A DNA stretch of 64,000 nucleotides from Schizochytrium sp. TIO01. Taxonomy: Eukaryota; Sar; Bigyra; Thraustochytrida; Thraustochytriidae. The translations under genes were made by a program, and so were the position numbers. Positions 38,002 to 50,210 of the stretch are shown piece after piece (position 1 is the first letter of the stretch; every line of letters begins with the position of its first letter). The stretch spans positions 956,001-1,020,000 of the forward strand of contig SMSO01000007.1 of the NCBI GenBank assembly GCA_004764695.1, written 5' to 3'. The notes under the pieces were generated by a model, which had not been told where the DNA came from, searched no databases, and saw only the letters and a list, made by a program, of their open reading frames with translations.

Positions 38002-41000
38002 GTTCGACTGATGAGGTGTGAGACCTCCTAGCTGTGTAGAAATCGCGCTCCTGTTGCTTTGGATGAATATTTTCATGGTGGCGGTGCTACATCAGAAGGT
38101 CTAGATATACATTGCACAAGGGTGCGAGATTATGGTTTTCATGTCCCCATGATGCCGCAGTCTTCGTTTTTTGCTTGCTTTCACAAATATAGTAACATAC
38201 ACAGCAAGAGAGAGTACATGTAAATAGTTGCTATCGGTATGAAAGCTTCGCTTTGTAAGTTTGGACACTACTGGTTCCACCTCATTCTATTTATTCCCCT
38301 CCTCCTTCTCTTTGTAGAAGTTGTAGATGTTAACTTTTCAGAATACAAACGCAATAATGTGCATTCTATGTCGCATGTGACCTGCCCTTTGATTTTCAAA
38401 ATATCATGATCAATACTCCAGATGCGGTGTATGAGGGATAGATTCATTGGAGCTTACTAATCTACTATTCTATAATGTAACGTACAATAGCAAGCCAACT
38501 ACAATACACCTCCGTCCTTCGCGTACGAAACCACGAGCTGCTCACACATCATGTTGCCCTTGCTACCCTAGATGAACGCCTGACCCCACGGTCAGTACCA
38601 TTGGGTACATTCTATTTTCTTTGCTCCAGGCGATTTCCGAGCAAGTACTGTGAGCATCACCAGTTGCAGGGACATGGCATTCTTCGAGCCTGATTCCAGC
38701 TTCTTTTACCTCCAGCTACCTATCAAAGGTTCTTGAGTTCCCCTAGATGACGCAAATAAACTTGCCGCGTTTGCATCTCCCAGCACAAACAGTTGCGAGC
38801 CCATGAAAAGCGACGATGGACTGTACCATCATAGTCTCACCATCCGGCACATGAAGTGGGATTCTGGGAATCTGTGGGACTGGGACGAAGTGGTACAATG
38901 TGACTTTGAGACAAAAAAAAATGACGCTGAGACTACTCTGATTGTGATCCTCCAGGTTGCAGTCTTTCACGAAAAGAAAAAAAGCTCCAGAGGCGAAGAG
39001 TAGATGTCACTAGTGCGGGGCTTGGGCTAGCCTACGAGCACGATGCTCAGCACAATGGTTTCTTTGAACCTGAGGAAAGCTGCTGAAGGGAAGGGTTGGG
39101 TATTTTTCACGAGAATTGGCCTCGTCAACTTTGCACAACAGGGAAGCGCGTTCGCTGGAGATGGGCCGGCAGCGCAGGGCCCGTCACCAAGCAGCCGAGC
39201 TATTCATAACGGAGGCGGCCACGGTCACCTCGGCTTCCCTTGTCTCCCGTCCCGAGCACGGGCGTTTTCACGCAGGTTTTAGCCTGCATTTGGCCAGCTC
39301 CATCAGCCTTCGAGACAAAAAATGGCAACAAATTCCGCGTGTTCCTGACCGCCCACGAATCGAATCGCTTCGTGAACTTCTTCACCTCCTCGCAACCCTT
39401 TCCTTCGCGTCAATGCCTAAAAGTTTCTGGCCGGCTCGCTTCCAGACAAGCACGCCACGCCCTGATCGAACCCTCATTTCGCCCGACCGCGATGCTCCAT
39501 AAGCCCTGCGCAAACTTCTTTTTTCCATTCGCGCAATAGCGCGCATCTCATGGAGTCCTACCATTCGCTATACGAGTCCTACGTGGTTCTGGCGGGGGCA
39601 CTATTGTGGCGGAGGATGATTCTTCCCGCAAGAAGATCAGATTGTGTCGTGATCTCCGGACACGCAGTGAGACCACGGTGGCCATACAATCATGATCTTG
39701 AGAAGTTCGCACGCTCGCGCCGGGTGGCATCGCGGTTTCTCACGCGTTTCTTGAGTTCCCTGCGGCTGCGGCAGAGCTGGTGCGAGCTTGGTTCTGGGCC
39801 ACAGAACTGGGAGGGGTGCTATGGATTAGGGTAGGAAGACACTAGTAAAGGAAGATGGATCCCGTTGTCCAAACAATCAATTGATTGATTGTGTTCAAGA
39901 TTGAGCGCTTTCTAACCAATGCTGAAGGCAGGGAAGTTTGACAGGTTCTGGGATCCGCGATCGAGACGATCAGAGCTGCCCAGACAGGCTCGACTCGACT
40001 CGACTCGCGCGTTCACCGTGACATAGAGAATGATTCCAGTGAGGTTTCGCTTAATCCATTTTCCTGTGAACGAGTTCTTCTTTGAAGAATTCCATTTCTC
40101 TGCTGTGATTTCTTTCTATTTTGTTTAGTGATCATCAGAAAAAAGGAGAGACCTGAGGAGGAGTTGATCGAACGACGGGAGGAGCGAATAAATAAATGAA
40201 TAAATATTTGGACTCAGCGTCGAAGAGACACGGAAACTGGCTGCTTGAGCCGCAGCAGTGCACGCGAGGGACACGATGCGAGAGCTTGCTTATGAGCAGC
40301 TAGCTTCCTGGCATGGGCGACCTGGAAAAGTTCCCAAACTCGAAGCATTAAACCAACCAGAGGGAAACACACCTCGACATCCTCACGACTTCCTTCGATG
40401 GCTGTGGACGCTGATTGAATTGGCCGAGGGCCTGCTCACGCGATCGATTTGTACAACTGTGCAAGAAATCCATTGGTACAAGTTGTGCGAGAGAAAGTTA
40501 GGACAGAGACCACTGGACGGACGGAGGAAATGAGTCTTCACTGCGGCCTGGAGCGACTGACTCTTCAAGGCTCTCGAGTCTTACCACGAACCAGCATCAT
40601 CTCACCGTTATCCTCACGCCCGAGATCACCACGTTGGTCCGGAGACGCATCTGCTCCACCATCCGAGCACCGCCTGAATCGGGAAGGTGGTTTTCGTTTA
40701 CTTACTTCTTCAGAGGGCGGCTCGGAGACATTGGCGGCGGAAATGATTGATGACGATTATTGCAACAAACAAACAAAAACACCTTAGTGGAAGCAGCAGA
40801 ATGTTGTACGCGCGCTCGGACACCGCTGCGACGGATGGCTGCGATGGAGCTGGCAATAGGATGAGTACGGAGACGGGCGTTCTACGATGGAGAGACCCGG
40901 GTAACGAAAATGAAAGCACGGCCACAGACACCTCTGTGGGAGGTATCTAGGTTGGTGGTGGTGGTAGGGTGCAGATTATTTAGAAAACACACTAGTGCTG

Positions 41001-44000
41001 CATGCCAAGCTGGCCACCTGGATGGAGCGAGAAACACGATTTCGCGAGACTTTCCTTTTAGGTGGGCAGTACTTTTTACCTTCTTTATTGTCCACAAACT
41101 TCGATAGGCGACACGTCTGTGAATAAAATATTGGAAGTGGCGGCAGCAGAAGGATTTCACAAATTATGGAGCCGAATTTTTCAGGAAAACACGGGACGAA
41201 GCATTACTCTGCAAAAAGTTAGTTGCCCGCTGAGCAACTACCAGCGACAAAAGCTCCACCCCCCTCCCCTCCCTCTGGCGGGCGAAACCACGGAAGGATT
41301 TCCTTTTACTTTTGCAAATGCGCCGCTTCTACCAGAGTGTAAACAGGACTTTTTTTTGTTTTTCGAAAGGATCAACGTCCAAGGACCAGGACAGCATTGG
41401 TACTTCTTTTGTTTGTTATTATAATTTGATATACAATGAAGCTGTCAAGATGTGCAATTGACGCTTTTACTTCCGCCTTGGAGGTTGCCGTGAACCTTAA
41501 AACTTTAAAAAGGACACAGTGGTAGAGGATGAGAGAAACACAAATATGCAGAAAGTTTTACCTCTTCAACTTTACTACCACTGGGGAATAAATTTTAAAA
41601 AAAGTGTGTTAGAATTACACATCATCGTCATTCTACAAGTAGCAACTTACATGTTTTAAAAGGATAGGACTTGAAAATCCAGGCAGCTGCTAACTTTATA
41701 TTTACCTATCAAATCGCTCATCCCAGGCACACTGGGCCTAAAAGTTTTTCTCTTTTTCGTTTTCTTTTCCCCGATATAGTGCAAAATGATCTCCGCAGCA
41801 AAAATAGTTAGTCGTGGTGATGAATCAAATGAAGATGGAGAAAAAGTCCCACTGGGATTGATCTTTCGAAACAGGAGCAACTTTAAAAGATAAAATCTGA
41901 AATATTTAGTTTGGCTTGAGAGATCAAAAATCATTGAAATGAGTGAAACGATTTTAGTGTATTTTTGAAAGCTACATAATATGCATCGCTCTTCACGTGA
42001 CGCTTATGAAATCGGAGGTAAGAAATGATTTGGCCTAGTGGGGACACAAATAGAAGATAATCAAAAGAGTTAGGGATGATTCAAGGAGAAAAGAGCAATT
42101 TCGTTAGCTATGCAAACCCTGTCAGCCCTGCGAGCTGGTTGCTGAATGTAAGCAAATTAATTCACATGCCGTGGATCTCTCTTTGACTTTCGTACTCCCT
42201 CGCTCAACATCAGAATGCTCTTGGGAAATCACGGCAGAATATTATCGCTCAACTACCATGCAAGATTGCAACATGACAAAAATTACTCCAGGGTGGATCA
42301 AACTCTCAGAAAACCACCACGTATGTGGTGGGTGAGAAAGGGAAGCGAATGAAAGAAAACACATATCATTTGCATAGATTTAGATCTAATCTAAAATGCG
42401 CTGTGTGTTAACTAGACGCATTTATTGTGCCAGTTACAGATACATTTTTACATCTCATAGTATCTCACAACTCTAACGAATGGTAGGTACATCTGACCAT
42501 CTCGAATACCGACCAGTGGAGGTTATTCCTGGAATGACAATTGACGCAAACTTTGTCCAGATGTCGAGCCCATAGCATTGTGAACCAGAAGCCTCAGTTC
42601 AAATTTGTCTTGAACTTATGATGAAGACTATTCAATTTCGTCAATAAACCTGGGTTCAACATTTCTTCTTTTTTTTAATTATGTAAATGTGATTGAAATA
42701 ATATCATCAGGGAACATCATTTGGGAGACCATCCATTAGATTTTTTCCGGCAAACTAAAACAAAACCTTTTTTCATACTATGAGCCAAAACAGTTGCAAA
42801 TTTATTCGAGTTGCATTGTCAAGATAATATGGCAATTCAAATATTACAAGAATTGTGTCCCCGCAAGCTCGCAATTCTGCATGATTTTTTCTTTTCCTTT
42901 TAAGAGTCTGCGTGCAATAATTTCTTTTTTTACTTGGAGCTAAAACTTTGGAGCATCATCACCACTGCAGATTTTTTTTTTCTTCAACCTATTTTGTTTT
43001 AACTTTATCATCTTCTTTGTTTTCATTAAGAACGTTTTTAATTAAAATTAATTAAAAAGTAATGACAAATAATTCATAGTTTTCACTATTAGCCATTTCT
43101 CGAATTGAAAGTTTTTCAATAGCTTCAAAGTTTTCACACCTCACAAATCACAGCAAAGAACCCACGAGAAACAGACTCTATTTTGGTAAAATAAAACAAA
43201 AAATGTAAAGTGCTTCTCGCCACGAGTAATACATAACCCGTAGCATCCGTCGCCATCCTAAGGGCAAGGACTTCTCACGAGGCTGCAGTAATCCCTTCTG
43301 AACATTAGCGCAACGCCCAAGTGTCCTATGTTCCCCAGCTTCATTCTCCCCCGTTCTCCACCAACAAAACTATGGAGACTCTCCTTGGCTCTCGTTCCAC
43401 TCTCACAAGCCTCCGCCGCGTGCCCTTCTTAGGCGCCATCCGCAGCCACTCGTCACCGAGGGCCCCCTCCGCCACTCTCACCGTTCCTGTCTTTTGCAAA
43501 GAACGCGTACACAAAGAACAGCAACCCCTAGGTTCCCCGTGTTACCCTGATGGCGCGATATAGACAGGGTGTGCGCTTTCCCTGTGTTCCCCGAGACATG
43601 GGAAGAACTTGTTTAGCGGCATGTTGCTTGACAGCCAACCATAAACTGCACACATTTTGAGTGAAAAAGCTGGGAAATGCTTGGCGATGAATCTCAATGT
43701 GGCTCCCAGGGCCCCAGGCCAGCGAGAACTGGCTGGCCCCGGCAAGACTGCGCGGGACCCCTATTTCCTATCATCTCGATTCACCGCAGCTTTTTCTGAT
43801 TAGTGAGTAGTAGGTATTAGGCAGTGTGCTACACACTGAGGGGGGAAAGAACAGCAAGAGAACAGACCAAATGGCACAGTGAGAATGGAAGGAAGTTTTG
43901 AAAGGTAGGTACTTAGCAAAATCCCTAACGCCTGCTTAGTGTGTGCACTTGGTCCTGTATCTCGAGGTTCCATAAACACGAAGGCCAGTCTTAACTTGCA

Positions 44001-44115
44001 ACTACGGCAAACCATAGAAGTGGCGCTGGCCACGATCGCGGTTTTGAGGACTTCTTCTTAGGCCTATAATTTCTCGAGTTTGGTTTGAATTTTTTTGGAG
44101 TTTCTTCGAATCTGT

Positions 44116-44166
44116 GAATTCGGAATTCGAATTGGAATTCGAATTTGAATTCGAATTTGAATTTGG
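44116..44166. repeat. GAATTC-based palindromic tandem repeat
   Basis: Repeated GAATTCGAATTT-like units. Each is close to self-complementary, so the tract can form hairpins and is rich in EcoRI-type palindromes. Confidence 0.9.
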
Positions 44167-46971
44167 AGTTCAAATTTGGAGCTCGAAATCAGAGCCCCAA
44201 ATTGGTCTTCGGCATGAGAGCTCAGACACCTTTCGAAGCCGGGGCGCGAGACAGGCAGGCAGGCTCTCAGGGATAGCTTTGACTTCGTGAGGAGGTTGGC
44301 CTTGGCTGGAGATGGAAGCAGCGCGGGAACTTGTGGAATCTTGGGCGCCGGTCTCCGAGCAGGTTTGAGGAGACCGCCGCTCGAGGCCTCTGGAGCCGTC
44401 TGTCCGCAGCTGCTGCTCGCTGCTCGCTGCTGCGATCGCTGCCGCGCGACAGCTGGCGTGGCGATTAATTTCTTCAAGCGCCGCCAGCGGAATGAGAACC
44501 TGCAGCGATGCCGTCGAGGCTGAGCGAAACCCAAGCCAGACCGCCTCAGGCCGCCAGGACGCACCGTGAAGGATAAACTAAGACCGCTCGAGGTTGACGC
44601 AAAGCTGCACGATGTTTGCCTCATTGGCTGCCGCTTGGACGGCTCTGCTCTGGTGGCTTATCGAATCGCTTTGAGCAGCGGCGAGAGAGAGGCAAGCGGT
44701 GTTTGAGGTCCGGAGCGAAGAGCGTCTTCGCGCGTTTCGATTACCTGAAAGATGATGTTCTTGCTTGAGTTTGCAGGGGACTTCATGACGGATGTGGACA
44801 ACGCACTCGCAGTTGAAATGCCGCAGGCGATTGACGGCGCTTGCTTATCACTCCTCAAGGCCCAAGATTATGCTGCGGACAGCGCTCGTGTCGAAACGCG
44901 AGGGGGCGGCGCCGAAGGTGTTGTCGCTGGCGCGAGGTTGAAGAGCGCAACCGCAGCGCCTGTAAAAGGTGGTGTGCTTTTCACTCCTCCAAGAATGGAA
45001 ACCCTTCGCAAAGCCGAATTTTCTCGTTCTCTTTTGTTGGCAAAAGCCCTCTCTTTGAGTTAGTCGCCTCCTCCTTGCTTGGCGAAAAGGTGAACATGAG
45101 ATGATCCATTTCTTCGACTCAACGCGCTCACTGACAGACGCAGACAGCGATTCACGCAGGTTCTTTGTGGTGTTCGACTTGTACAAGTCCTCGAGCATGA
45201 TTCGCAGATTTCGAGGGGCTTGAGGTGGCTTAGTCAGAACCGTAGAGACTGAAAGCCGCTGTCGCTCCTACATGCATGTGCAAAGTGCGGGCTCGCAGGA
45301 GGAGGCCGCGGCAGCCAGCGACAGTGAGGGAGCGCGCGTCTCCTCCGGCAGCGAACAGACAAACACACGCGTATCAGGCGGGCAGCAGACTGCCAGGTGG
45401 CGAGCAGTCTCGGCTACCGTTGCTCGCCGCCTGGTGGCAAGTCAGCCAAAGGCAGGAGAACGCTGGCTGGTGGCGAGAACAACCTCCTTTGGTAGGCCGG
45501 CGGCACGTGAATTTTTGGGCTCACTCACTCATATGGAGACTTGGGAGCTTTCTACTTATTTATACGTTTACATGATTTTCTTTCCTCTGTTTCTTTCTCT
45601 TACTATTCTGACAAGAAAAAAACGCGCTAAAATCATCATGATAGAAGAAGCTCTTAAAATAGCACCTGCCTAACTGGCTGGGTAGCTCGTAGGAAGAGTA
45701 GTCGATTCTCGTGACATTTGGAGCTGGGATTGGTCAAGTTTGGGGCGGCACGTTCGTTGGCGTGCTCGCCAGAGCTGGGGGCGGTAGTAAGCGCAGCATG
45801 ATCGTCTTGAGGAGGAGGATTTTTGAAGGTACTGCCACCGTTTTTACGAAAGTAATCGGCGAGCGGGAATGATGATGGTGATCCTGGTCAATTTGGTGAA
45901 CGAGTGGCACACTATGTCAAGCTATCAGGTCACAGAGAAGGAACGAAGACAAGTGTTTTTTTGTTGTTTTTCATCAATAAATCGGGACAACTGATTTCTG
46001 GGCACAGCCCAAATGAGACAAGTGGGATGAATCTAATTTTTTACTATACTAAAATCTGCTCAAAAACAGCACACATTTCTCAACAAGCCGTGGCCCGTGC
46101 AAGTTACGTTTGGGAGCGAACAGATACACCCGGTGGCCACGGAACTTTTGTTACGTAACCACCAGCGGCTCAACTCAAGTCAACTACACTTCGAGATCAT
46201 TTACAGGCACCAAGCACCTACATGCATCAGATATATAATTCCGTGATATCAAAGAGCAGACAGACAGCTTGCAAGAACTTATACTATTTGAGTCACTGAC
46301 TTACGGAAAGACGAAGTCTACCTACTTACTTAGTAATCTGTGAGCAAGCGAGCAAGACTATCAGGTAGTAGAAGAGTAGACGAACAGACCGCGTGAAAGG
46401 ACTCGAAAATGCTCGCGAAACCCGCGATTATATTCGGTGGAGGGTATGGGGCTGTCACGGCGGCGGTTTCCCGCGAAATTGGCGAGTATTTGGCGGGTTT
46501 CCCAAGCTCCGGAGCTCGTTTGGCGGCCTGTCATCCGAGTTTCTCGCAAAAGTTCTGTTTCAAGAAAGCTGCCTTTTTTTCTTTCTTCTCACTTTTCCTC
46601 AGCTCTTTTTTTTTTCAAAGTTAATCGAAAAAAGTTTCTTTTTACAACCCCAAGGTGTGCGCCAGCAGTGTGGGGCTCCTCCCCACTTATACCTACCCCT
46701 ATACTTTATAGTAGCCATACCTCATCAGTGTACTTCAGAGAGTGCTTGTTCCGAATCTGCACGCCTCTCCTCACATTGCCATAAACTCAGACAGTTGTTC
46801 TCCACTGAATAACTCTACGTAACTTAGGAGGAGCCACACTGAGCATTTCTGCCTCACAGACCCTCAGTGGGAAGAGAGGAGCGAGGGCGGTCAGTGGAGA
46901 GGAGGGATGCGCAAATTTGCGCCGCTGGCGAAGATCGATTTGCGTCAATGCGATCAATCAGTTCCTTAACG

Positions 46972-47011
46972 AGGAGAAGAAGAGAAGAGAAGAGAAGAGA
47001 AGAAGAGAAGA
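46972..47011. repeat. (GAGAA)n purine tract
   Basis: Tandem GAGAA/GAAGA units, all purine on the plus strand. Confidence 0.9.
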
Positions 47012-47210
47012 AGGCCTCTCGAAATCTGAAAAGCGGCGCGTCTCCGAGTCCCTCGACCCCACGGCCACGCTGAGCGAGCGAGCGACTTTCGAACTCCTGA
47101 CCGAGTGAGAGAGAGCGCCCTGAGCCCAGGTGGCGGAGGAGCCCGACCAGAAAGAGTTCCTACTGGGACCTTCGAATTCGAACTCTGTTTCTATTGCATC
47201 CCATCTCACT

Positions 47211-47268
47211 TCATTTCAATTCATTTCAATTCATTTCAATTCATTTGATTCGATTTGATTTGATTTGC
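47211..47268. repeat. (TTTCAATTCA)n minisatellite
   Basis: Three to four copies of a TTTCAATTCA decamer drifting into TTTGATT units. A related ATTGAATTCA array lies at 47458-47488. Confidence 0.9.
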
Positions 47269-47457
47269 TCTGTCGTCTGATTGAAATAGATAGAGACAGG
47301 ATAGATTTCTTCTTCGCTCTGGATTGATTCCAAGCTTTCGGCGAGATTCGAGCACCGAAGCAGTGCCAACCTTCTCCAGAGGTCGCGAGCGAGGCGTCGA
47401 GAACCGGAATCAGCAGCAGCAGCAGCAGCTGGCGGAGTTGGTTGACTCGGCTGGGAT

Positions 47458-47488
47458 TGAACTCAATTGAATTCAATTGAATTCAATT
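47458..47488. repeat. (ATTGAATTCA)n minisatellite
   Basis: Three copies of ATTGAATTCA, 30 bp after a (CAG)6-type run at 47411-47428. Confidence 0.9.
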
Positions 47489-47708
47489 GGCTTGAACTGC
47501 GACGAAAGAGGAGGCTCCCCGCTTCCTATACTAATCGCACCGCGCCCTCCTCCTACATCGTGAGCCGCGTTCGTGAGTGTGAGAATAAAGGACCCAGTGC
47601 ACGCGCCGCTCTCTCCTCTGCGAATCTTGAGGAAATCTGGCCAGCTGTAGTAAGCTCGAGAAAGAAAGAACTGACGTTCACAGAAAAATCTGCTCTCGCG
47701 AACGAAGG

Positions 47709-47755
47709 AATAAATAAATAAACAAACGAACGAACGAACGAACGAACAAATAAAC
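47709..47755. repeat. (AAAT)/(AACG) tetranucleotide tract
   Basis: AAAT copies lead into five perfect AACG copies and back to AAAT. Confidence 0.9.
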
Positions 47756-49244
47756 TAACGAGGCTGCCGAGGTCCTGCAGCTCATCAGCGCCGACGGAAG
47801 AACCCAGAGCAACCACCGCGGAAAGGAGCCTCGAGGCTTTCCCTCGAAGGAGAAAACCAAAGCCAACAACTCGAGGGACTGCTGCCGGGAGTCACCGCAT
47901 CTAGTCGCTCGGAAAAGAACGATTGGGGACAATAGGGGGGAACGGAGGGAACTTTGAGGGGAAGAGGAACCCTGACTGAACGGCCAGAAAGAGGTCAGCA
48001 AACCTCGAACTAATTTGATTGAACATCAGCGAGGCAGCTCGAAAGCGCCTCTATATAGGTAAGTGTTGCGAAATGCATGAAGATAATAGGGTTGCGAGGG
48101 CGGCGAAGAAGTCCGGGTAGGTTTTGCAGCAGGGCCTGGCGACGGCGGCGGCTGCTGCGATGGCGTAGAAGCCTGGCTGCCGGGTGGTTTGGTTTCCGCT
48201 TCATCTTGGACTCTTTTTCTTCTTTTTTTTAGTTTTTCTTTTTCTTTTTTCTTCCTTTGGCTTTTTCTTTGCGTTTCGACCTGTGTTGGTTTTGTTTTCC
48301 TTCGTCGGCCTTTCGTAAAGCTTCTTCAAGTTGAAGCCCTGCCGGATCCTTTGCGTTGCGTTGCGTTGAATCATTTTCTTTGCGCTCTTCTGTGCTGGGC
48401 TTTAGTTAAACCTGCTTCGGCATGCTCACCTCAGACCGTGCGCAGAGAATACAAGCATGGTTGTGGAAAGAATGAGAACGATAAGAAGAAGAACTATGAA
48501 GAAGAAGAAGAAGAAGGCGTGGAAAGAACGAAAGCTTCGGCTTTGCTTGCGTTGCCGGTGCTCGATAGTTTACAAGTAGGGTAGGGAAAAAGTATGTGGC
48601 GTTTACGCACTCGACAGTCGCCGACACCGTTTGGGGCGAGCTGGGCACCTACAAGAGCCGAGGATTTCGCTCGCTCGCTCTCCAGTCGCTGGTTGCGGCC
48701 TCGCGAGGCAAGTAACAGCCAGCGAGCTCGCTCCAGCGTAAGGAAGTGACGGAGTTTACTTTGCGCTGTTCCTTTTTGTTTAGGAGGTGGTAGTAGCACG
48801 TTCGTCGAAGGTCAGCTGGCAGGCTGGCTAGTAGTAGTAGTAATAGGAGGGAGTACACATGAGCCAAGGCAAGAAAATTCAATTGTTGTTGGAGTCGCGG
48901 AGGGGGTGGGAGGTTTGTTTCCGGCGGATGGGTTTTGACTGTACTACCTTCGGCTTTTAGCAACTAGGAGGGCTACTACTATTGGCGGATGGCCGGGGTG
49001 TTTTATTTTTCTTTCTTTTTTTCGAAAGTGTTTTGCTTTAGTTATTCTAGTTATTTACAGTTATTTGTGAGGAATGAAAGGACAATGAGAACTGACGGAA
49101 TTTTTGAGACATTGTCGAACACAGCTGATCAGCAGAACAGTAACGCGGAGCGACAGAAGCTAGTCTGCAGCGGTTCGCTGTGCTAGCTACGCATATCAAA
49201 TCAGCAAGATTACGAACTCCACGAACACTACCACGTCGAGCACT

Positions 49245-50210
49245 ATGCTGGGTTCCATCGCAAGATCTGGAATGAAGTCTGCCACACCCGTGGGCGCAGC
49301 AGCTGCTGCATCGGTTGTGGACCACTCCACTGGCAGCATCCCTGCCAGCCCTGTGCGCAACAGCAGCCTCGCCGCAGGCAGTGCGGCAGCTGCCTCGCCC
49401 TCTCCAATCTCTCCTCTCGATGATCGCTTTGTACCCGAGCTTGTGATCTTCGACAAGGATGGAACTCTCATTGACTTCAAGTACATGTGGGGCCAATGGG
49501 CTGAGAAGCTCTGTGTGCGCCTTGAGTCTCAAGGCCACATGAACGAGGACGCCATGATTCTGTTCAAACAAGCTCTTGGCTACGACTCTTCCACTGGTAT
49601 GGTGCACAACCGAAGCCCCCTGTGCTGCTCTCCTATGCGCAATATTGAGAGCATCTGCATTGACTTTGTGCACTCCCACCTCGGATCTCACCGTGACCAT
49701 GCTGTGGCCTCCATTCGTGATGCCTGGCACATGCCTAACCCTGAGACTGACACCAGGGCCCTCACTGACCTCCACGACCTCTTTACGTTCTTGAAGAACG
49801 ACCGTGGCTCCAAGATTGCCGTCTGCACCACTGATGACCGTGGCGTCACCCTCCAGACGCTCAAGTGGCTCAAGATCGACCATCTTGTGGACCTTGTTCT
49901 CTGCGGTGATGAGGAGCACTGCGCACCTAAGCCTAGCCCTGAGCAGATTTACCATATCTGCGAGCAGCTTGGTGTTGACCCGCGCAACACCGTCATGGTT
50001 GGTGACACCATCACTGACATGAGCATGGGCCACGCCGCCGGCGTTGGTCTTCGCATTGGCATTCCCAACGGTGCTGGCTCCATTGAGGACTTGTCACAAC
50101 ATGCTGACTTCATCCTCCCCTCCATGCACAACTTCAAGCGCGTATTCCAGCAGCTCACCATCCCTGCCCCTGGCAAGCGCCTCCCTCAGCAGGATGAGAG
50201 GGAACAGTAA
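49245..50210 (+). CDS. HAD-superfamily hydrolase, phosphoglycolate-phosphatase-like
   Basis: A 321-aa single-exon gene. The first in-frame ATG has A at -3; the stop is TAA. All four HAD motifs are visible: motif I IFDKDGT (nucleophile Asp70, acid/base Asp72), motif II around VCTTDD (Thr195/196), motif III Lys229 in APKPSP, and motif IV VGDTITD (Asp254, Asp258). About 120 residues between motifs I and II fit a helical C1 cap, as in phosphoglycolate-phosphatase-type enzymes, so it should remove phosphate from a small organic phosphate with Mg2+. The substrate cannot be read from the sequence. The N-terminal ~58 residues are Ala/Ser/Pro-rich and nearly free of acidic residues until Asp26, with Arg7, Lys11 and Arg38; a mitochondrial presequence is possible. 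Codons are strongly G/C-ending, which leaves a 328-codon shadow frame on the opposite strand. An AATAAA lies about 760 bp downstream (50970), which may be too far to be its polyadenylation signal. Confidence 0.93.
   Translation: MLGSIARSGMKSATPVGAAAAASVVDHSTGSIPASPVRNSSLAAGSAAAASPSPISPLDDRFVPELVIFDKDGTLIDFKYMWGQWAEKLCVRLESQGHMNEDAMILFKQALGYDSSTGMVHNRSPLCCSPMRNIESICIDFVHSHLGSHRDHAVASIRDAWHMPNPETDTRALTDLHDLFTFLKNDRGSKIAVCTTDDRGVTLQTLKWLKIDHLVDLVLCGDEEHCAPKPSPEQIYHICEQLGVDPRNTVMVGDTITDMSMGHAAGVGLRIGIPNGAGSIEDLSQHADFILPSMHNFKRVFQQLTIPAPGKRLPQQDEREQ

Larger units (their letters stand above)
38002..49244. other. Long gene-free spacer upstream of the HAD gene
   Basis: About 11 kb without a supported gene. 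The left part is AT-rich and near-featureless. From about 44 kb it becomes GC-richer, with simple repeats at 44116-44166, 46972-47011, 47211-47268, 47411-47428, 47458-47488 and 47709-47755. Overlapping open frames on both strands at 44.0-45.7 and 47.5-48.9 kb cancel each other as evidence. Confidence 0.6.

Noticed and set aside
49047-50033. 328-codon minus-strand ORF
   Set aside because: It lies antisense to the HAD gene, whose four catalytic motifs are unmistakable. The minus frame has none.
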